A DNA stretch of 64,000 nucleotides from Helianthus annuus (lineage: Eukaryota; Streptophyta; Magnoliopsida; Asterales; Asteraceae): contig NC_035449.2 of the NCBI RefSeq assembly GCF_002127325.2, positions 82,803,657-82,867,656 on the forward strand. Reading direction: 5' to 3'. Positions 22,611 through 35,463 of the stretch are shown one piece after another. Under the pieces are notes generated by a model. The model was not told where the DNA came from. It saw only the letters and a list, made by a program, of their open reading frames with translations, and searched no databases. Positions within the stretch are counted from its first letter, which is position 1; every line of letters starts with the position of its first letter. Position numbers and translations under genes: made by a program.

Positions 22611-24851
22611 CAGCACCTAAGAGCTATTTTGGAGTTGCTGAAGAAAGAACAGTTGTATGCCAAGTTCTCTAAGTGCGAGTTTTGGCTGCGAGAAGTGCAA
22701 TTCCTTGGGCACGTGGTAAATGGAGATGGAATCCACGTGGATCCAACCAAGATCGAAGCGATTAAGAATTGTGAAACGCCAAAGACGCCAACCGAGATTC
22801 GACAATTCTTGGGTTTGGCTGGCTACTATCGAAGGTTCATTGAGGATTTTTCAAAGATCGCTCAACCATTGACGCTCCTCACGCAGAAAGATAAGAAGTT
22901 TGATTGGGGAATCAAACAGGAAGAAGCGTTCCAGATATTGAAGGATAAGCTCTGTAATGCGCCAATCTTAGCACTATCGGAAGGAACAGATGATTTTGTG
23001 GTATACTGCGACGCCTCACGTCAAGGATTGGGTTGCGTGTTGATGCAACGCCAAAAGGTTATAGCTTACGCATCGCGCCAGCTGAAGGTACATGAAAAGA
23101 ACTATACCACACATGATTTGGAACTTGGCGCAGTGGTTTTTGCTCTAAAGATCTGGAGGCACTACCTTTATGGTACAAAGTGTACAATTTTTACAGATCA
23201 TAAGAGCCTACAACACATATTCAACCAGAAGGAGCTGAATATGAGACAAAGACGATGGGTAGAGTTGTTGAATGACTACGACTGCGAGATAAAGTATCAC
23301 CCAGGGAAGGCGAATGTGGTCGCCGATGCCCTAAGTCGAAAAGAGAGGATCAAGCCCATAAGGGTTAGGGCTTTAGAAATGATAATTCAGACCGATCTTT
23401 CCTTGCGCATTCGTGCCGCGCAGAAAGAAGCTCTCAAGGAAGGGAACCTTGAAGAAGAATATCTCCGTGGGATGGAGAAGCTATTGGTACCAAACAGGGA
23501 AGGAACGTTATGTTTTGAGAAAAGGATTTGGGTTCCTTTGTTTGGAGGTTTAAGGAAGGTTATTTTCGATGAAGCTCACAAATCGCGGTACTCTATCCAC
23601 CCTGGAGCGGATAAGATGTACCAGGACCTTAAAGATTATTATTGGTGGCCTAGGATGAAAGGCGATGTTGCTGTTTATGTGAGCAAATGTTTAACATGCG
23701 CTAAGGTGAAAGCCGAATACCAGAAGCCCTCGGGACTTCTGCAACAACCGGAAATTCCCAAGTGGAAGTGGGAACAAATCTCCATGGATTTTGTTACAAA
23801 GCTGCCAAGAACGCCAAAAGGCCATGACACTATTTGGGTAATAGTGGACCGATTAACGAAGTCAGCACACTTCTTACCTATCAGGGAGAAGGATAATACG
23901 AGTAAGTTGGCCGAAATTTACATGAGAGAGATTGTTACACGCTATGGAGTACCTCTCTCAATCATTTCTGACAGAGGCGGAAGGTTCGTATCAAGGATTT
24001 TGCAATCCTTCCAAGAAGCTTTTGGCTCGCAATTGAATATGAGCACCGCGTTTCACCCACAAACCGACGGGCAAAGCGAACGGACGATACAGACGTTGGA
24101 AGACATGCTGAGAGCGTGTGTTATGGATTTGGGCGGTAGCTGGGATAAGCATTTTCCTTTGGTTGAATTTTCATACAACAACAGCTATCACACCAGCATT
24201 GGTGCCGCGCCATTCGAAGCTTTATATGGGCGCAAGTGCAGATCACCGCTTTGTTGGTCTGACGCAGGTGATAGACAGTTGGTTGGTCCTGATGTGGTCC
24301 AGGAAACCACAGATAAGATTGCACAGATCCGAGATCGCATCAGTGCGGCTCGTGACCATCAAAAAGCCTATGCGGATCGAAAAAGGAAGCCTCTAGAGTT
24401 TGAGGTAGGTGATATGGTTTTGTTGAAAGTCTCACCCTGGAAGGGTGTGGCACGCTTTGGGAAGCGTGGGAAGTTGAATCCGCGGTATATTGGTCCGTTC
24501 AGAATCTTGGAAAGAATTGGACTCGTAGCATACAAGCTGGACTTACCTGCTGAACTGAATGGAGTTCACGATACATTTCATGTATCCAATTTGAAGAAGA
24601 GTCCAACTCAAGATACCGTTGTCATTCCTACCAACGAAATTCATGTTGACGACATGCTCCACTTCGTTGAAGAACCTATTGAGGTTACGGATTGGAAAGT
24701 GAACAAGACCCGCCGGAGCAGTGTCAAGCTCGTCAAGGTTCGTTGGAATGCCAGACATGGTCCTGAATACACCTGGGAGCGCGAGGACCGGATGAAAGAA
24801 AAATACCTCCACTTATTTCCCAAAAACCCTGCGACTAGAAGCAGAACTTAA
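22611..24851 (+). pseudogene. Element 1 pol, 3' part (reverse transcriptase end, RNase H, integrase, chromodomain-like tail)
   Basis: Resumes exactly where 12872 left off: AEHE, then [10 protein letters not shown]. Shows the reverse transcriptase thumb ([14 protein letters not shown]), RNase H ([21 protein letters not shown]), the integrase zinc region (HPGADKMYQ...CLTC), catalytic D in ISMDFV, D in IISDRGGRF and E in GQSERT, then a tail ([12 protein letters not shown]...YTWEREDRM) like that of element 2. This half is fully open. The damage to pol is upstream: the changed protease motif, one stop and the insertion. About two thirds of residues match element 2, so the two belong to the same lineage but different families. 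Confidence 0.88.
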
Positions 24852-24873
24852 AATTTCGGGACGAAATTTTTCT

Positions 24874-24886
24874 AACGGGGGGAGAA
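24874..24886 (+). promoter_or_regulatory. Polypurine tract of element 1
   Basis: AACGGGGGGAGAA immediately before the 3' LTR (TGTGACAACCC). Confidence 0.8.
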
Positions 24887-25143
24887 TGTGACAACCCTCA
24901 CTAAACCAGGTATCCGTACGACTTAATTAATAATTAATTACTGCTTAATTACTGTGCTTGCTTGAAATTACTGATAAACTGCTACTTGAATGTTGATACA
25001 TGTACATACTTGCATCATACTTTACATACCGTCACTACATTATTTACATGCTGAACCTTAGTGACAAACATGATGCACAAAAGCATAGTAGCACTACAAA
25101 CGGATAACCTATTGAACATGCTGATAAAGCCAGCATCAGGCAG
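24887..25143 (+). repeat. Element 1 3' LTR, first segment
   Basis: First 257 bp of the 3' LTR, ending in GGCAG (25139-25143), the target duplicated by the Tat-type insertion. Continues at 32284. Confidence 0.85.
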
Positions 25144-26029
25144 TGAAGGGGTAAGGTCCCAAAAACCTCATAAAAAGGATTTGAGACCATACCACAAACT
25201 GGCCTTTCAACCTTTTAACCTTGCACGGCCGCGCATTGGTCTTACAAAAGGGAGAAAGTAATCAACAATTTATAGTCGCGCGCCCAAAGGAAAGCATAAA
25301 ATCCTTGCGCCTTCTTCCATTAGCAAAGGATTAAAATCCTGAAGATCAATACTTCCGCCCAAATACCCAAACTTGGATATTATTTTGCCCAGGCTTGGGA
25401 TTTATACATCTGTGTCCACACAGTAAGGTGTCACACTAGATTACAGCAGTAATCCTCTAGAAAGAATATGATCGTGCACCACCCAGACGGTTACAACCGT
25501 CTGGACACGTGTCATTACCACAGGCATCCCTGAAACCACAACGAAAGCATGCAATTGGAGAATAATCTCCACTTAATCACTTTCCACGTGGCAATCCCCC
25601 AGCCATAGATCAAACCACGATCCGTGTGCATTCACATCGGATCGAGGCAACTTGACGTGGGATCAAAGAACTTAACGGAAGAAACTATAACCGCTACGGC
25701 GTTAGCATCTTCCGTCATCTTTTCAATAACAGGTTTTCCCTCCCAAACTCCCGGTAATAAATACGAGAACTGTTCAAGTATAAACTCAGATCACACTCAC
25801 TTCTCAAATACTTTCTCTTCTCCATTACCAATACTTATTCTCACACCGGAGTCGGGTCAAGGAGAGAACCCTCTTCTCCCCTTGGCGAGGCTAACGGTGC
25901 TCTTTTTTGCAGAATCACCGGAGAAGAAGTTCGGCAGCAACTGAATCAACCGAGAGAGAGCTAACCCTTTAATGCGGATTCAAACCCCCTAGATATTTCG
26001 GTTCCGACCGCATATCTAGTGTTTCTTCA
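25144..26029 (+). repeat. Tat-type element 5' LTR
   Basis: The promoter box that reads TATAAATA at 32005-32012 in the 3' LTR is TAATAAATA here (25755-25763). CT-rich sequence follows, then the start-like region near 25900. Confidence 0.9.
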
Positions 26030-26030
26030 T

Positions 26031-26042
26031 TGGCGCCCACCG
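26031..26042 (+). promoter_or_regulatory. Primer-binding site of the Tat-type element
   Basis: TGGCGCCCACCG, one base after the LTR. Unlike the initiator-Met type of the other elements, but typical of the Tat lineage. I do not assign the tRNA. Confidence 0.7.
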
Positions 26043-26108
26043 TTTTCTCAGTTTTTCTAGTTTCTACCTCGTTTCGATTCAGTTCATTCCATTTTTCTGT
26101 TTTTGCAC

Positions 26109-26354
26109 ATGGCAGAAAATTCGTCTTCTCACCGGCAACCTGGTTCTCGACCAAAAGTCGGAAACAATTTCCAAATAGAAGGATCCCCAGAACATTGGGT
26201 TAACAGATGCCAAGCTGCTTTCGACACAATCGTTATGCAAATCGCCAGATCTGATTTCCCAAACATCAGATCTGGAAAAGAAATCAATACTACAGAATTG
26301 GACCCAACAACACCACGTTGGGGGGGACATCCAATCCAGCCAATCCAGAGATAG
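26109..26354 (+). pseudogene. Tat-type gag remnant
   Basis: Starts MAENSSSHRQPG and runs about 80 residues, then meets TAG at 26352-26354. Gag in this lineage is usually several hundred residues with a zinc knuckle. Here only the extreme N-terminus and perhaps a few linker residues remain, so an internal deletion has joined the gag start to the protease region around 26280-26430. Confidence 0.65.
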
Positions 26355-26429
26355 CAGTTATCAGAAACAAATACACATGGTTCAAGGAGGTCCGTCACGA
26401 AGACCAAATAAACGAAACTATGATCAACA

Positions 26430-29400
26430 TTGGAGAGAACAGCAAGTCGTGTTCCCTATTGTTCCTGGGGGCCCTCAGGAAGAACGACCAGTGATTATCA
26501 CTGTATTTTCGGTCATTACCGAACGGACTATATGTTCATAGATCCAGGAAGCTCGATGGACATGATATACGAACAGTGCTTTAAACAGCTCGATTCAGAA
26601 GATAAAGCACGTTTAGAACCGGTCGATTTTCCCCTCACCGGATTCTGTAATGAAGCTGTATTCCCATTAGGGCAAATCGCTTTCCCAATGACTTTATCAA
26701 ATGGAGAACATTCACGAACAGTTACAGTCAATTTCATGGTCATACCAGCAACATCACGTCATGATGTTTTGCTCGGAAGAAGGTCACAAAGAGAATTCAG
26801 CATGATCACTTCCATTCCACATGCTGCTTGTGGATTTCCGACAGAAACCGGAGTTGCAATTCTCTATTCAAGCAAAGAAGTCATGTCCGTGGACGATGAA
26901 CCACCAGCAAAGGTAGTCAAATCTTCGGCACCAAACGAACCAGAGAAATGGGTTCTGAACAACGAATACCCAGAGCAGACCATTCTGCTAGGACAAGCCA
27001 TTTCACCAACAACACGCATACAACTGAAAGAGTTGTTGTCTAACAACAAAGATATATTTTCCTGGTGCCCAGCAGACATGACTGGAGTTCCACGCGACAT
27101 CGCGCAACATTGTCTAAACATCAAACCATCAGTAGAACCTGTTGCTCAGGGGAGGCGCAGCTTCAGTGAAGAAAAAGCAAAAGCAATGGACGAGCAAGTG
27201 ACAGAGTTACTCAATGCGGGAATCTTGCGCGAAGTGAAATACCATACATGGGTTGCCAACCCAGTGATGGTACAAAAACATAGCGGCGGGTGGAGAATGT
27301 GTGTCGACTTCAAGGACCTAAACAAAGCATGCCCCAAAGATTGCTACGCGCTCCCAGAGATAGACAAAAAAGTCAACTCTCTAGCATCATTCAGATGGAA
27401 ATGCTTTCTCGACTGTTATAAGGGTTATCACCAGGTCCAGATGAAAAAAGAAGACGAAGACAAAACCGCGTTCCGCACAGATAAAGGCATCTACTGCTAC
27501 ACGAAAATGCCGTTTGGCTTGCGCAACGCAGGCGAAACTTATCAACGCCTAATGGACACAGTCTTCAGCGGGGATATTGGCAAAACTGTCGAAGTATACA
27601 TGGATGACCTCGTCATCATGAGCCATGAAGAGGAGACAATGCTCAACAATATCCAGCGCACGTTCGATTCCTTACGCAGCGTGAACTTAAAACTTAACCC
27701 GACAAAATGCTCCTTCGGCATGGAAAAAGGAAAATTTTTGGGTTTCATAGTTACAAGAGACGGCTTTAAGGTTAATCCAGAAAAAGTGCAGGCTATCCAG
27801 CTAATGCCATCACCTGCAACAGTCAAACAAATGCAAAGGCTCGCGGGACGATTAGCAGCTCTAAACAGATTCTTGGCTAATCATGCGGCAAAATCTTATC
27901 CATTTATCAGTACGCTGCGAAACTGCGGAAAGAAAACTCCTTTTCAATGGACGCCTGAAGCAGAAGCAGCATTCAAGCAAATGAAAGAATGTTTAATTCA
28001 GCTGCCAACACTGACCGCGCCAAAAGAAAAAGAACCGTTAATCTTATATCTGTCAGCCGCGGAAGTAGCGGTAGGCGCAGTATTAATGGTAGAACGGGAA
28101 AATATCCAGACTCCAATCTACTATATCAGCAAAATGCTCACTGGCCCCGAAACGCGTTACTCAATGATAGAGAAATTGGTTCTAGCACTAATACACGCAT
28201 CCAGACGCTTGCGCAGGTACTTCTCAGGCCATGTCATCACAGTTCTCACGAATTATCATTTAGGCCAAATCTTGTCAAAACCTGATGTGGCGGGAAGATT
28301 AGCTAAATGGGCCATTGAGCTGGGAGGCTACAACATTTTTTACAGACCAAGACCAGCAATCAAAGGGCAAGTTCTAGCAGACTTCGCCACTGAAGTTCCC
28401 ATCGATAAAATACAAGAATGTGAGGCAATCCAGAACCCAACACCTGTTTTCGACGACAGGGTCTGGACCTTACACACAGATGGTGCTTCCAATGATGATG
28501 GAGCAGGAGCAGGCCTTCGATTAGTCAGTCCGGATAATCACGAACTTACATATGCCATACGCTTAGATTTCCAAAGTACCAACAATGAAGCAGAATACGA
28601 AGCATTTTTAGCAGGTCTCCGTCTAGCACTCAAAATGGGGGCAAGAAACCTTGAAGCCAACGTTGACTCAAAGCTAGTAGCCGAACAAGTTAACGGTCGT
28701 TATGATGCGAAAGGGGAAGCTATGGCGTTATACCTTGAACAAGCGCGGATGTTAATCAGCCAATTTCAAACATTCAAAGTTAATCACATAAACAGAAGCG
28801 AGAACAAGCACGCTGACGCGCTAAGCAAGTTAGCTGCTACCAGCTTTTAGCACTTAGCAAAGGAGGTACGCATAGAGGTATTATCCAACCCTTCCATTCA
28901 TCTCAAGCAAGTAAGCGTCATAGAAATGGGAGATCCATCCTGGATGTCTCCAATTATCTTGTACCTTCAACACGGAAAACTTCCGGAAGGAAAGGCAGAA
29001 GCTCGAAAAATACAACACAAAGCAATAAATTACGAGATGGCAGATGGCGTCCTTTATCGAAAATCATTCATGGGCCCATTACTACGTTGTGTTGATAAAA
29101 CAGACGCCCAATACCTAGTCAGAGAAATCCAAGAGGGATTATGCGGGATACACGCGGGACCGCGCATGGTCGTGGCAAAAATAATGAACGCCGGATACTA
29201 CTGGCCAGGAATGCACATGGACGCAGTTGATCTATTAAGAAGATGCGAGGCATGTCAACGCCACGCACCAAATACATTCCGACCCAAAAATCCGCTAATT
29301 CCTGTTACTTCCGCCTGGCCATTCCAACAGTGGGGCATCGATCTTGTTGGCCCATTTACTGACGCGCCGGGTGCAGTAAAATTCATCATCGTCGCGGTGG

Positions 29401-30173
29401 ATTACTTCACAAAATGGGTGGAAGCTAAAGCTTTGGCCTCAACAACAGCAATGGTAATCCGCAAATTTATATGGGAACATATCATTTGCAGATTTGGATT
29501 ACCATTGCGCATTATTTCCGACAATGGTACAAACTTCGCCGCAGAAGATCTTCAAAAATGGTTCAAAGAAATGAAGATCGAGCACAACTTTGCCTCCGTT
29601 GCGCATCCTCAAGCAAACGGTCACGTAGAAAGCGTAAACAAACAAATCGTTGACGGCATAAAAGCGCGACTTGGGACAGCGCGCAGAGGGTGGGTTGACG
29701 AACTTCCCAGCATCCTCTGGGCGCATCGAACAATGCCAAAGACTAGCACCGGTGAAACTCCATTCAGTCTAGTCTATGGGTCTGAGGCCGTCATTCCAGC
29801 TAAGATAGGTTTACCGTTACCGCGCATGATAGCCATGGAAAAACAGAACAATGAACAAGAGCGAAGAATGGATTTGGATCTTCTGGAAGAGAGGCGCGAG
29901 AACGCCGCCATAACGGAAGCAAGGTACAAATCCAAGCTCGAAAAATATTACAATGCGCGCGTTCGTGTTTGCACCTTTGTCCCCGGTGATTTTGTCTTGC
30001 ACGACAATGAGGCTTCAAACGCTGAAAAGCCCGGCAAATTAGCGCCAAGATGGGAAGGACCATACGTCATTAATGAGGTCCTAGGCAAGGGGGCATATAC
30101 CCTAAAAAGGATCGATGGGACCCTAGTCCCTCGCACCTGGAACGCACAACAGTTGCGCAGGTGTTACATATGA
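26430..30173 (+). pseudogene. Tat-type pol: protease, reverse transcriptase, two RNase H domains, integrase
   Basis: Open from 26430 to 28850, then, after a TAG at 28848-28850, in the same frame from 28926 to 30173. The bases before 26505 read better in another frame (RPVIIT, then FGHYRTDYM), so a frameshift lies there. Protease: MFIDPGSSMDMIYE. Reverse transcriptase: VYMDDLVIMS near residue 390. First RNase H: LYLSAAEVAVGAVLM (about 535), degenerate as usual in Tat. Second, archaeal-type RNase H: LHTDGASNDDGAGAG (about 678), NNEAEYEAF, NVDSKLV and KHADALSK, with all acidic positions present. Integrase: zinc region ending CEACQRHA, then D in GIDLVGPF, D in IISDNGTNF and E in GHVESVNKQ. No chromodomain. 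The single TAG between the second RNase H and integrase is most simply a CAG-to-TAG change. Confidence 0.9.
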
Positions 30174-30656
30174 ACCAAGTCTACAAAAGCGGAAAGAACA
30201 TACAGGCAATGTATTTCTTTATTATGTCTTGTATCACAAGCCTTGCGCTCTTATCAATACAAACATCATTTTTTCTTATATCACTGTTTATTACAAATTG
30301 CATGTAATTTCTTTGGTTCACGCGAAAACAATATGGTCAAACATTGTACACCTCATGAACAGTCTAAAACAGGCAAGTTGTTGTGCCTTTTAGACAAACG
30401 TTCACACATGAGCACAATACCATCCCTCATTCGCCTTACATATCCAAAAGCAATTATACACATGCAACATATTGTAATCCACACATACAAAAATTAAACC
30501 CTACGGGAGTAGAAGTATATCACAATATACATCATCAAAAAAGTGTAACATAAACACTTAACAAGATCATAGCAATGATCTTCAAAAAATTGTCCAGTAC
30601 CAAAAACTTACAAAAAGCATCAACAAAAGACGAAAACTGGTCCTAAGGTTAAACAC
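30174..30656. other. Noncoding region after pol in the Tat-type element
   Basis: AT-rich, no coding frame of note. Typical of the long 3' noncoding region of Tat elements. Confidence 0.5.
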
Positions 30657-30992
30657 CTAACCAGCATCGGAATCATCATCAACAACAGACACCTGCTCAC
30701 TTCGACGAATTTTCCGGCGTTGATACACTAACCGGCATTCTCCTTTTTGAAGCATCGGGAACCGAGCCATCAACCCATCGGCATCCAACACAATACTAGC
30801 ACCAGCAGTAACATCCGTATGCTGAAGAGCCTTGCAGTCAGAATCAACAACCACCGGAGAAACAGGTTTGACCAGATTCTTTACCGGAATAGTAGTGAGT
30901 GGCGGTGAACAAGAAAGAAGTATAAGACCTTCAGCAGCTTCATACACCCTAAAAACATCCAGCAAGAGACGAGTATGGTAAGAACGTTTCAT
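30657..30992 (-). CDS. Antisense reading frame between pol and 3' LTR of the Tat-type element
   Basis: An ATG-initiated frame of 111 residues (MKRSYHTRLLLDVF) on the strand opposite to pol. Some Tat-lineage elements (Grande is the known case) carry an extra antisense gene in this position. Composition is balanced and not repeat-like, ending in an acidic tail (VVDDDSDAG). No domain is recognised, and the length could arise by chance. Confidence 0.35.
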   Translation of the reverse strand: MKRSYHTRLLLDVFRVYEAAEGLILLSCSPPLTTIPVKNLVKPVSPVVVDSDCKALQHTDVTAGASIVLDADGLMARFPMLQKGECRLVYQRRKIRRSEQVSVVDDDSDAG

Positions 30993-31378
30993 CTTTTTTG
31001 ATAAGAATCAACTAGGAGACAAGGTATCTCGAAAATACATATATATATAAAGAGAACTCAACCTCGGGAAAGGAGAAACCTACCCATCATTAACTATCAG
31101 AATTACATCACATCCAAACGGCGCTACAGGAACCAGGGTCATTTCCTCATTAATGAAGTCTGACAAGCGCCACTACAAATCTCAAGACCAAAGAGAAAAA
31201 TATCCACTCTTACTGCCAGTTGACGTCATTACATGTCAGAGCATGATTACAAAGTCACGTTTTTTCCCTTTTCCAACAAAATAAAGCATCCAAGAGAAGA
31301 TTTCTTACGTCTCGTGCCCAAAAAGCATTTCCTTCTCATAAGTCCAGTGCTCCACTTATTTGCATAAGTACAACACTA

Positions 31379-31390
31379 GACTGGGGGGGA
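31379..31390 (+). promoter_or_regulatory. Polypurine tract of the Tat-type element
   Basis: GACTGGGGGGGA, two bases before the 3' LTR (TGAAGGGG). Confidence 0.75.
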
Positions 31391-31392
31391 CT

Positions 31393-32278
31393 TGAAGGGG
31401 TAAGGTCCCAAAAACCTCATAAAAAGGATTTGAGACCATACCACAAACTGGTCTTTCAACCTTTTAACCTTGCGCGGCCGCGCATTGGTCTTACAAAAGG
31501 GAGAAAGTAATCAACAATTTATAGTCGCGCGCCCAAAGGAAAGCATAAAATCCTTGCGCCTTCTTCCATTAGCAAAGGATTAAAATCCTGAAGATCAATA
31601 CTTCCACCCAAATACCCAAACTTGGATATTATTTTGCCCAGACTTGGGATTTATACATCTGTGTCCACACAGTAATGTGTCACACTAGATTACAGCAGTA
31701 ATCCTCTAGAAAGAATATGATCGTGCACCACCCAGACGGTTACAACCGTCTGGACACGTGTCATTACCATAGGCATCCCTGAAACCACAACGAAAGCATG
31801 CAATTGGAGAATGATCTCCACTTAATCACTTTCCACATGGCAATCCCCCAGCCATAGATCAAACCACGATCCGTGTGCATTCACATCGGATCGAGGCAAC
31901 TTGACGTGGGATCAAAGAACTTAACAGAAGAAAATATAGCCGCTACGGCGTTAGCATCTTCCGTCATCTTTTCAATAACAGGTTTTCCCTCCCAAACTCC
32001 CGGTTATAAATACGAGAACTGTTCAGGTATAAACTCAGATCACACTCACTTCTCAAATACTCTCTCTTCTCGATTACCAATACTTATTCTCACACCGGAG
32101 TCGGGTCAAGGAGAGAACCCTCTTCTCCCCTTGGCGAGGCTAACGGTGCTCTTTTTTGCAGAATCACCGGAGAAGAAGTTCGGCAGCAACTGAATCAACC
32201 GAGAGAGAGCTAACCCTTTTATGCAGATTCAAACCCCCTAGATATTTCGGTTCCGACCGCATATCTGGTGTTTCTTCA
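31393..32278 (+). repeat. Tat-type element 3' LTR
   Basis: 886 bp, followed by GGCAG. Contains an intact TATAAATA box at 32005-32012. Confidence 0.9.
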
Positions 32279-32283
32279 GGCAG

Positions 32284-35200
32284 ACACTTCCTCTAAGGCC
32301 TGTATGAGCCAGAGATAGTTACTACACTAGTTGTGAGTGTGGGGATACAAGGGTTGTAGAACTGCGTCTCTAGGAATAAGTTACAATGACTGGATGTGCC
32401 TAAAACGTACACTAAGCACAAAACTCAGCACTTTAATAAACAATTCAGCTTTTAGCTAGCTAATAAAGTGCCAAAACATGAGAAAAATATTACTAGACAC
32501 TTTCCAAAGTGTCGGGAATAAGTTGTGTCACTAAAAATGGTATTAACGATACTCTAAAGCCTTGTTAAGCGCTTTAACGGATTACTATCCAACCGAACAA
32601 CCGGACTTTACCCGGAACATGAAAATATTGCCATTAACATTATTTAGCTTTTTCTGAGCCAGTTAGGGTCCCTGAATACCCTAACACCCGCCATAAAGCA
32701 CAACACACTACTAACCGGGTTAATCCCTAAACTTAACTAATCTAACCTAACTATAAACTAACTAACACTTGAAATCCAACCAAGAACCCCCCCCCCCTTT
32801 GGCCGATTTCGGTCACAATGTGACCCACACTTGTACAATTTTGATTATTTAAATCTTGTGTGTCCCATATCTAATGAACATATAATCCAATGGACCATAA
32901 TCACAATTTTGTCTATAAGAACAAGGATTTGCACAAGATCACTTACATTCCACAACATCACTCAAACACTCCCACTCTCTCTCTCTCAAAGGCTCTCGGC
33001 CGAGATCCCCTACATCCATCCATCATATTTTCGATTTCCTTCATCACATTCCAAGTTCATACAAACGTTAAGGATCCCGTATAAGAAGGCTTGGTGCACT
33101 TGGAGCTTAAAGGACCTCACTCTCTTGCTTTTATCCACTCTTTTTGTGTCTAGATTCTTCCCTAGCCTCGAGCTAGTAGTAAGTTGCTTAAATCACCTTC
33201 TCGAACTATTTTAAGATGGTTAATATGACTTGTAGCGGTTAAAACTCGTAATATTACAAGATAACACACAAAAGTCTACTAAAAACACTAATATTGATGG
33301 TTAAAAGCTTGTTTGTTGTGTAAATCTTGTAGTGTTTGATTTGTGTGGTTATTTGGACCCGATATATGTTGTGGTAGCTCGGATCATCATTTAACCCGGA
33401 TTGGTCATGATCATAGATCATGACATAAGGATGTTTCGGAAGTAACAAGGGTTAAAAGATGAAACTCTACCACACACGAATCATGAACTTGTGTAAAAGT
33501 GATTTTACTTACAAAATAGTGTTTAAAACTAGTAGATCTACGGATCTACAAGTGGTATTTTCAAAGAACCAAGTATAAAAGAAATCATGTTTTCCTAAAG
33601 ACGGATCTTACGTTAACAAGAATGATTTTTTTAGAACACACAAGTGTGTAAACACTTGTGTAGCACAAAGTTTCGACAAAATAACAATTTTTGTAAAATT
33701 TACAAGAAGATGTAAAGACGGGATTTCTTTAAAAGCAAGGTTTTTACGAGATCTGATTGCTTTATATAAAGATCCGTTAAAAGTGATGGGATTTACACCA
33801 TAGTTGTAAAAACTACAAGTTCATGTAATTTTTGCGATTTACATGTTTATTAACTAGTTGATGCGTTGAATATTGTTTTGATTGAATAGGAAAATTGTTG
33901 ATTTGATTTATAAAAGAAAATGATACGCTTGCAAGCGTGGCCACCTCCAGTTACAGAGGAAACTCTGGCGAAATTTTTCCAAAAACCTAACACTTAGAAT
34001 TATTTTCACTATAAGTGTTAGAAATACTTTTTGACATGTTTTCAAAATATAAGTTTCGCCACAACTTTATTTACAAATATCGGAGGTGGAATTTTCACAA
34101 AATTAAACGTGATAAATATATATTTAGTAAATACATTTTTCACAACGTCACTTGTTAATTGTTTTGTGAAGTGTATAAATATTATTTTTAGGGTAAAAAT
34201 AATATTATCGAACGTTAACGAATCCAAAATAATACGAACACTTTCACGATAAACATATAAGTTACACCGGTAATTATTATTACCACTCGATCGTTAAAAC
34301 GTAATTTACGCATTTTACGGAAATATTTATGAACACGTATTTTTGTTAAGGTATTATTTTGGGAAAATCTTATATAATAGAAAATATAATATTTTTGAGA
34401 AAAATATTTATATTTTGAAGTTAGAAATAAGATATATTTTAAGTGAGACTTAATAATATATTTCAAAGATATACGAACACACATGTATTAAATCCCCCAT
34501 CCTTGGGAAGGAAAAATAATTACCAAGTATGCACAGAATGTAAACACGAAATAGTTGTCTAACTATTTCCCAAAACTTAAACCATAAAGCTAAGGCACGG
34601 CCGTCCGTCTAATAGAGTTAGTACATGTAGGTCATTGCACAGCTGCTTGAGTTGGAGACATACTTGGTAGAGACGCACCGCTGTGAGTTCATGCCCCCCT
34701 TTTCTCTTAACTGTTTTCAGTTTTCTAAACTGCCGGGGTGAAATACATGTTACTATGATTACGAATATTTCTTACATGGTATGGTTAGCGTAAGGAAGGT
34801 TATTACTTAGATCATGTGAACGGGGTAGGCGGAAACTTGAGGTCATTAATCCTCAGGATAGGACCGAGGGGCAGGAGCGGTAGATCTATCTGGGTGTAGC
34901 GAGCCCAGCCCCAGGCCCAGCATAACGGACCTCGGGGTGACTTTGTACCCAACGCATAAATCTGCTAGGTTTGAGCCTTCCTACTTGCATTTCACACATA
35001 TCAATGGCCTTGCAAACCATTGGTGATCTCTTTTTCCTTATTTGCTACATACCAGGATTTTATACATACAAAGCTTTATTTACTCACTTACACATGTACT
35101 TGCTCAACATTATTGTTGATTTTTCAACTTACATGTATTTCAGGGAATTAAAGGATCTGGCGCGGTATGACACGTTTTCCCGCTGCACTAGTTATGAGAT

Positions 35201-35463
35201 CATCCGGGTTTAGGGGATGTGACTCTTTCCTGGACAAGTCACAGTCCTTAAACTGTGTTTATGTTATGTTTGTGTTTGTTGAACAATGCTTTTGTTGTTA
35301 GGGTGTGTTTCCGTTAAAACAATGTTGTTGTATTTGGATTTTAAAACGTAATCGAATGGATGATCTTGTATGAATTTATTTCAAATAGCTTTGTTATGAT
35401 TAAGCTATGGTATTAAGAAGTCACACCAAATTAACCACGCTTCCGCAAAGCCAGGGTGTGACA
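32284..35463 (+). repeat. Element 1 3' LTR, second segment
   Basis: Continues from 25143. Positions 34096-35463 match 1-1367. Ends AGGGTGTGACA. The join to D follows directly. CT-rich sequence near 32960-33010 may lie close to the transcription start. No coding frame. Confidence 0.87.

Larger units (their letters stand above)
25144..32278 (+). mobile_element. Tat-type Ty3 LTR retrotransposon with deleted gag, inserted in the 3' LTR of element 1
   Basis: Two 886-bp LTRs (25144-26029 and 31393-32278) starting TGAAGGGG and ending TTTCTTCA, flanked by GGCAG on both sides. A second, archaeal-type RNase H after the first and the absence of a chromodomain mark the Tat lineage. gag is almost wholly missing, and pol has a frameshift and a stop, so the copy cannot support itself. 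LTR divergence is about 18 of 886 bases, about 2 percent. Confidence 0.92.
1..35463 (+). mobile_element. Element 1: Tekay/Del-type Ty3 LTR retrotransposon, 5' end beyond window, with three nested insertions
   Basis: The sequence at 1-1367 recurs at 34096-35463, and both copies end in GGTGTGACA, so they are the two LTRs of one element. Between them, in order, are a primer site, a hairpin-rich leader, an extra acidic reading frame, gag-pol and a polypurine tract. Removing element B (1666-8144), element 2 (12873-22605) and the Tat-type element (25144-32278), each with one target duplication, leaves about 7.3 kb of internal sequence and a 3.4-kb LTR. The Tekay/Del assignment rests on gag-pol order, integrase before a chromodomain-like tail, and LTRs starting and ending TGTGACA. 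The element cannot move by its own proteins because pol is broken. Confidence 0.88.

Noticed and set aside
28848..28850. TAG between the second RNase H and integrase as a readthrough signal
   Set aside because: No known readthrough context or structure seen; the element also has a frameshift and a gag deletion, so decay is simpler.
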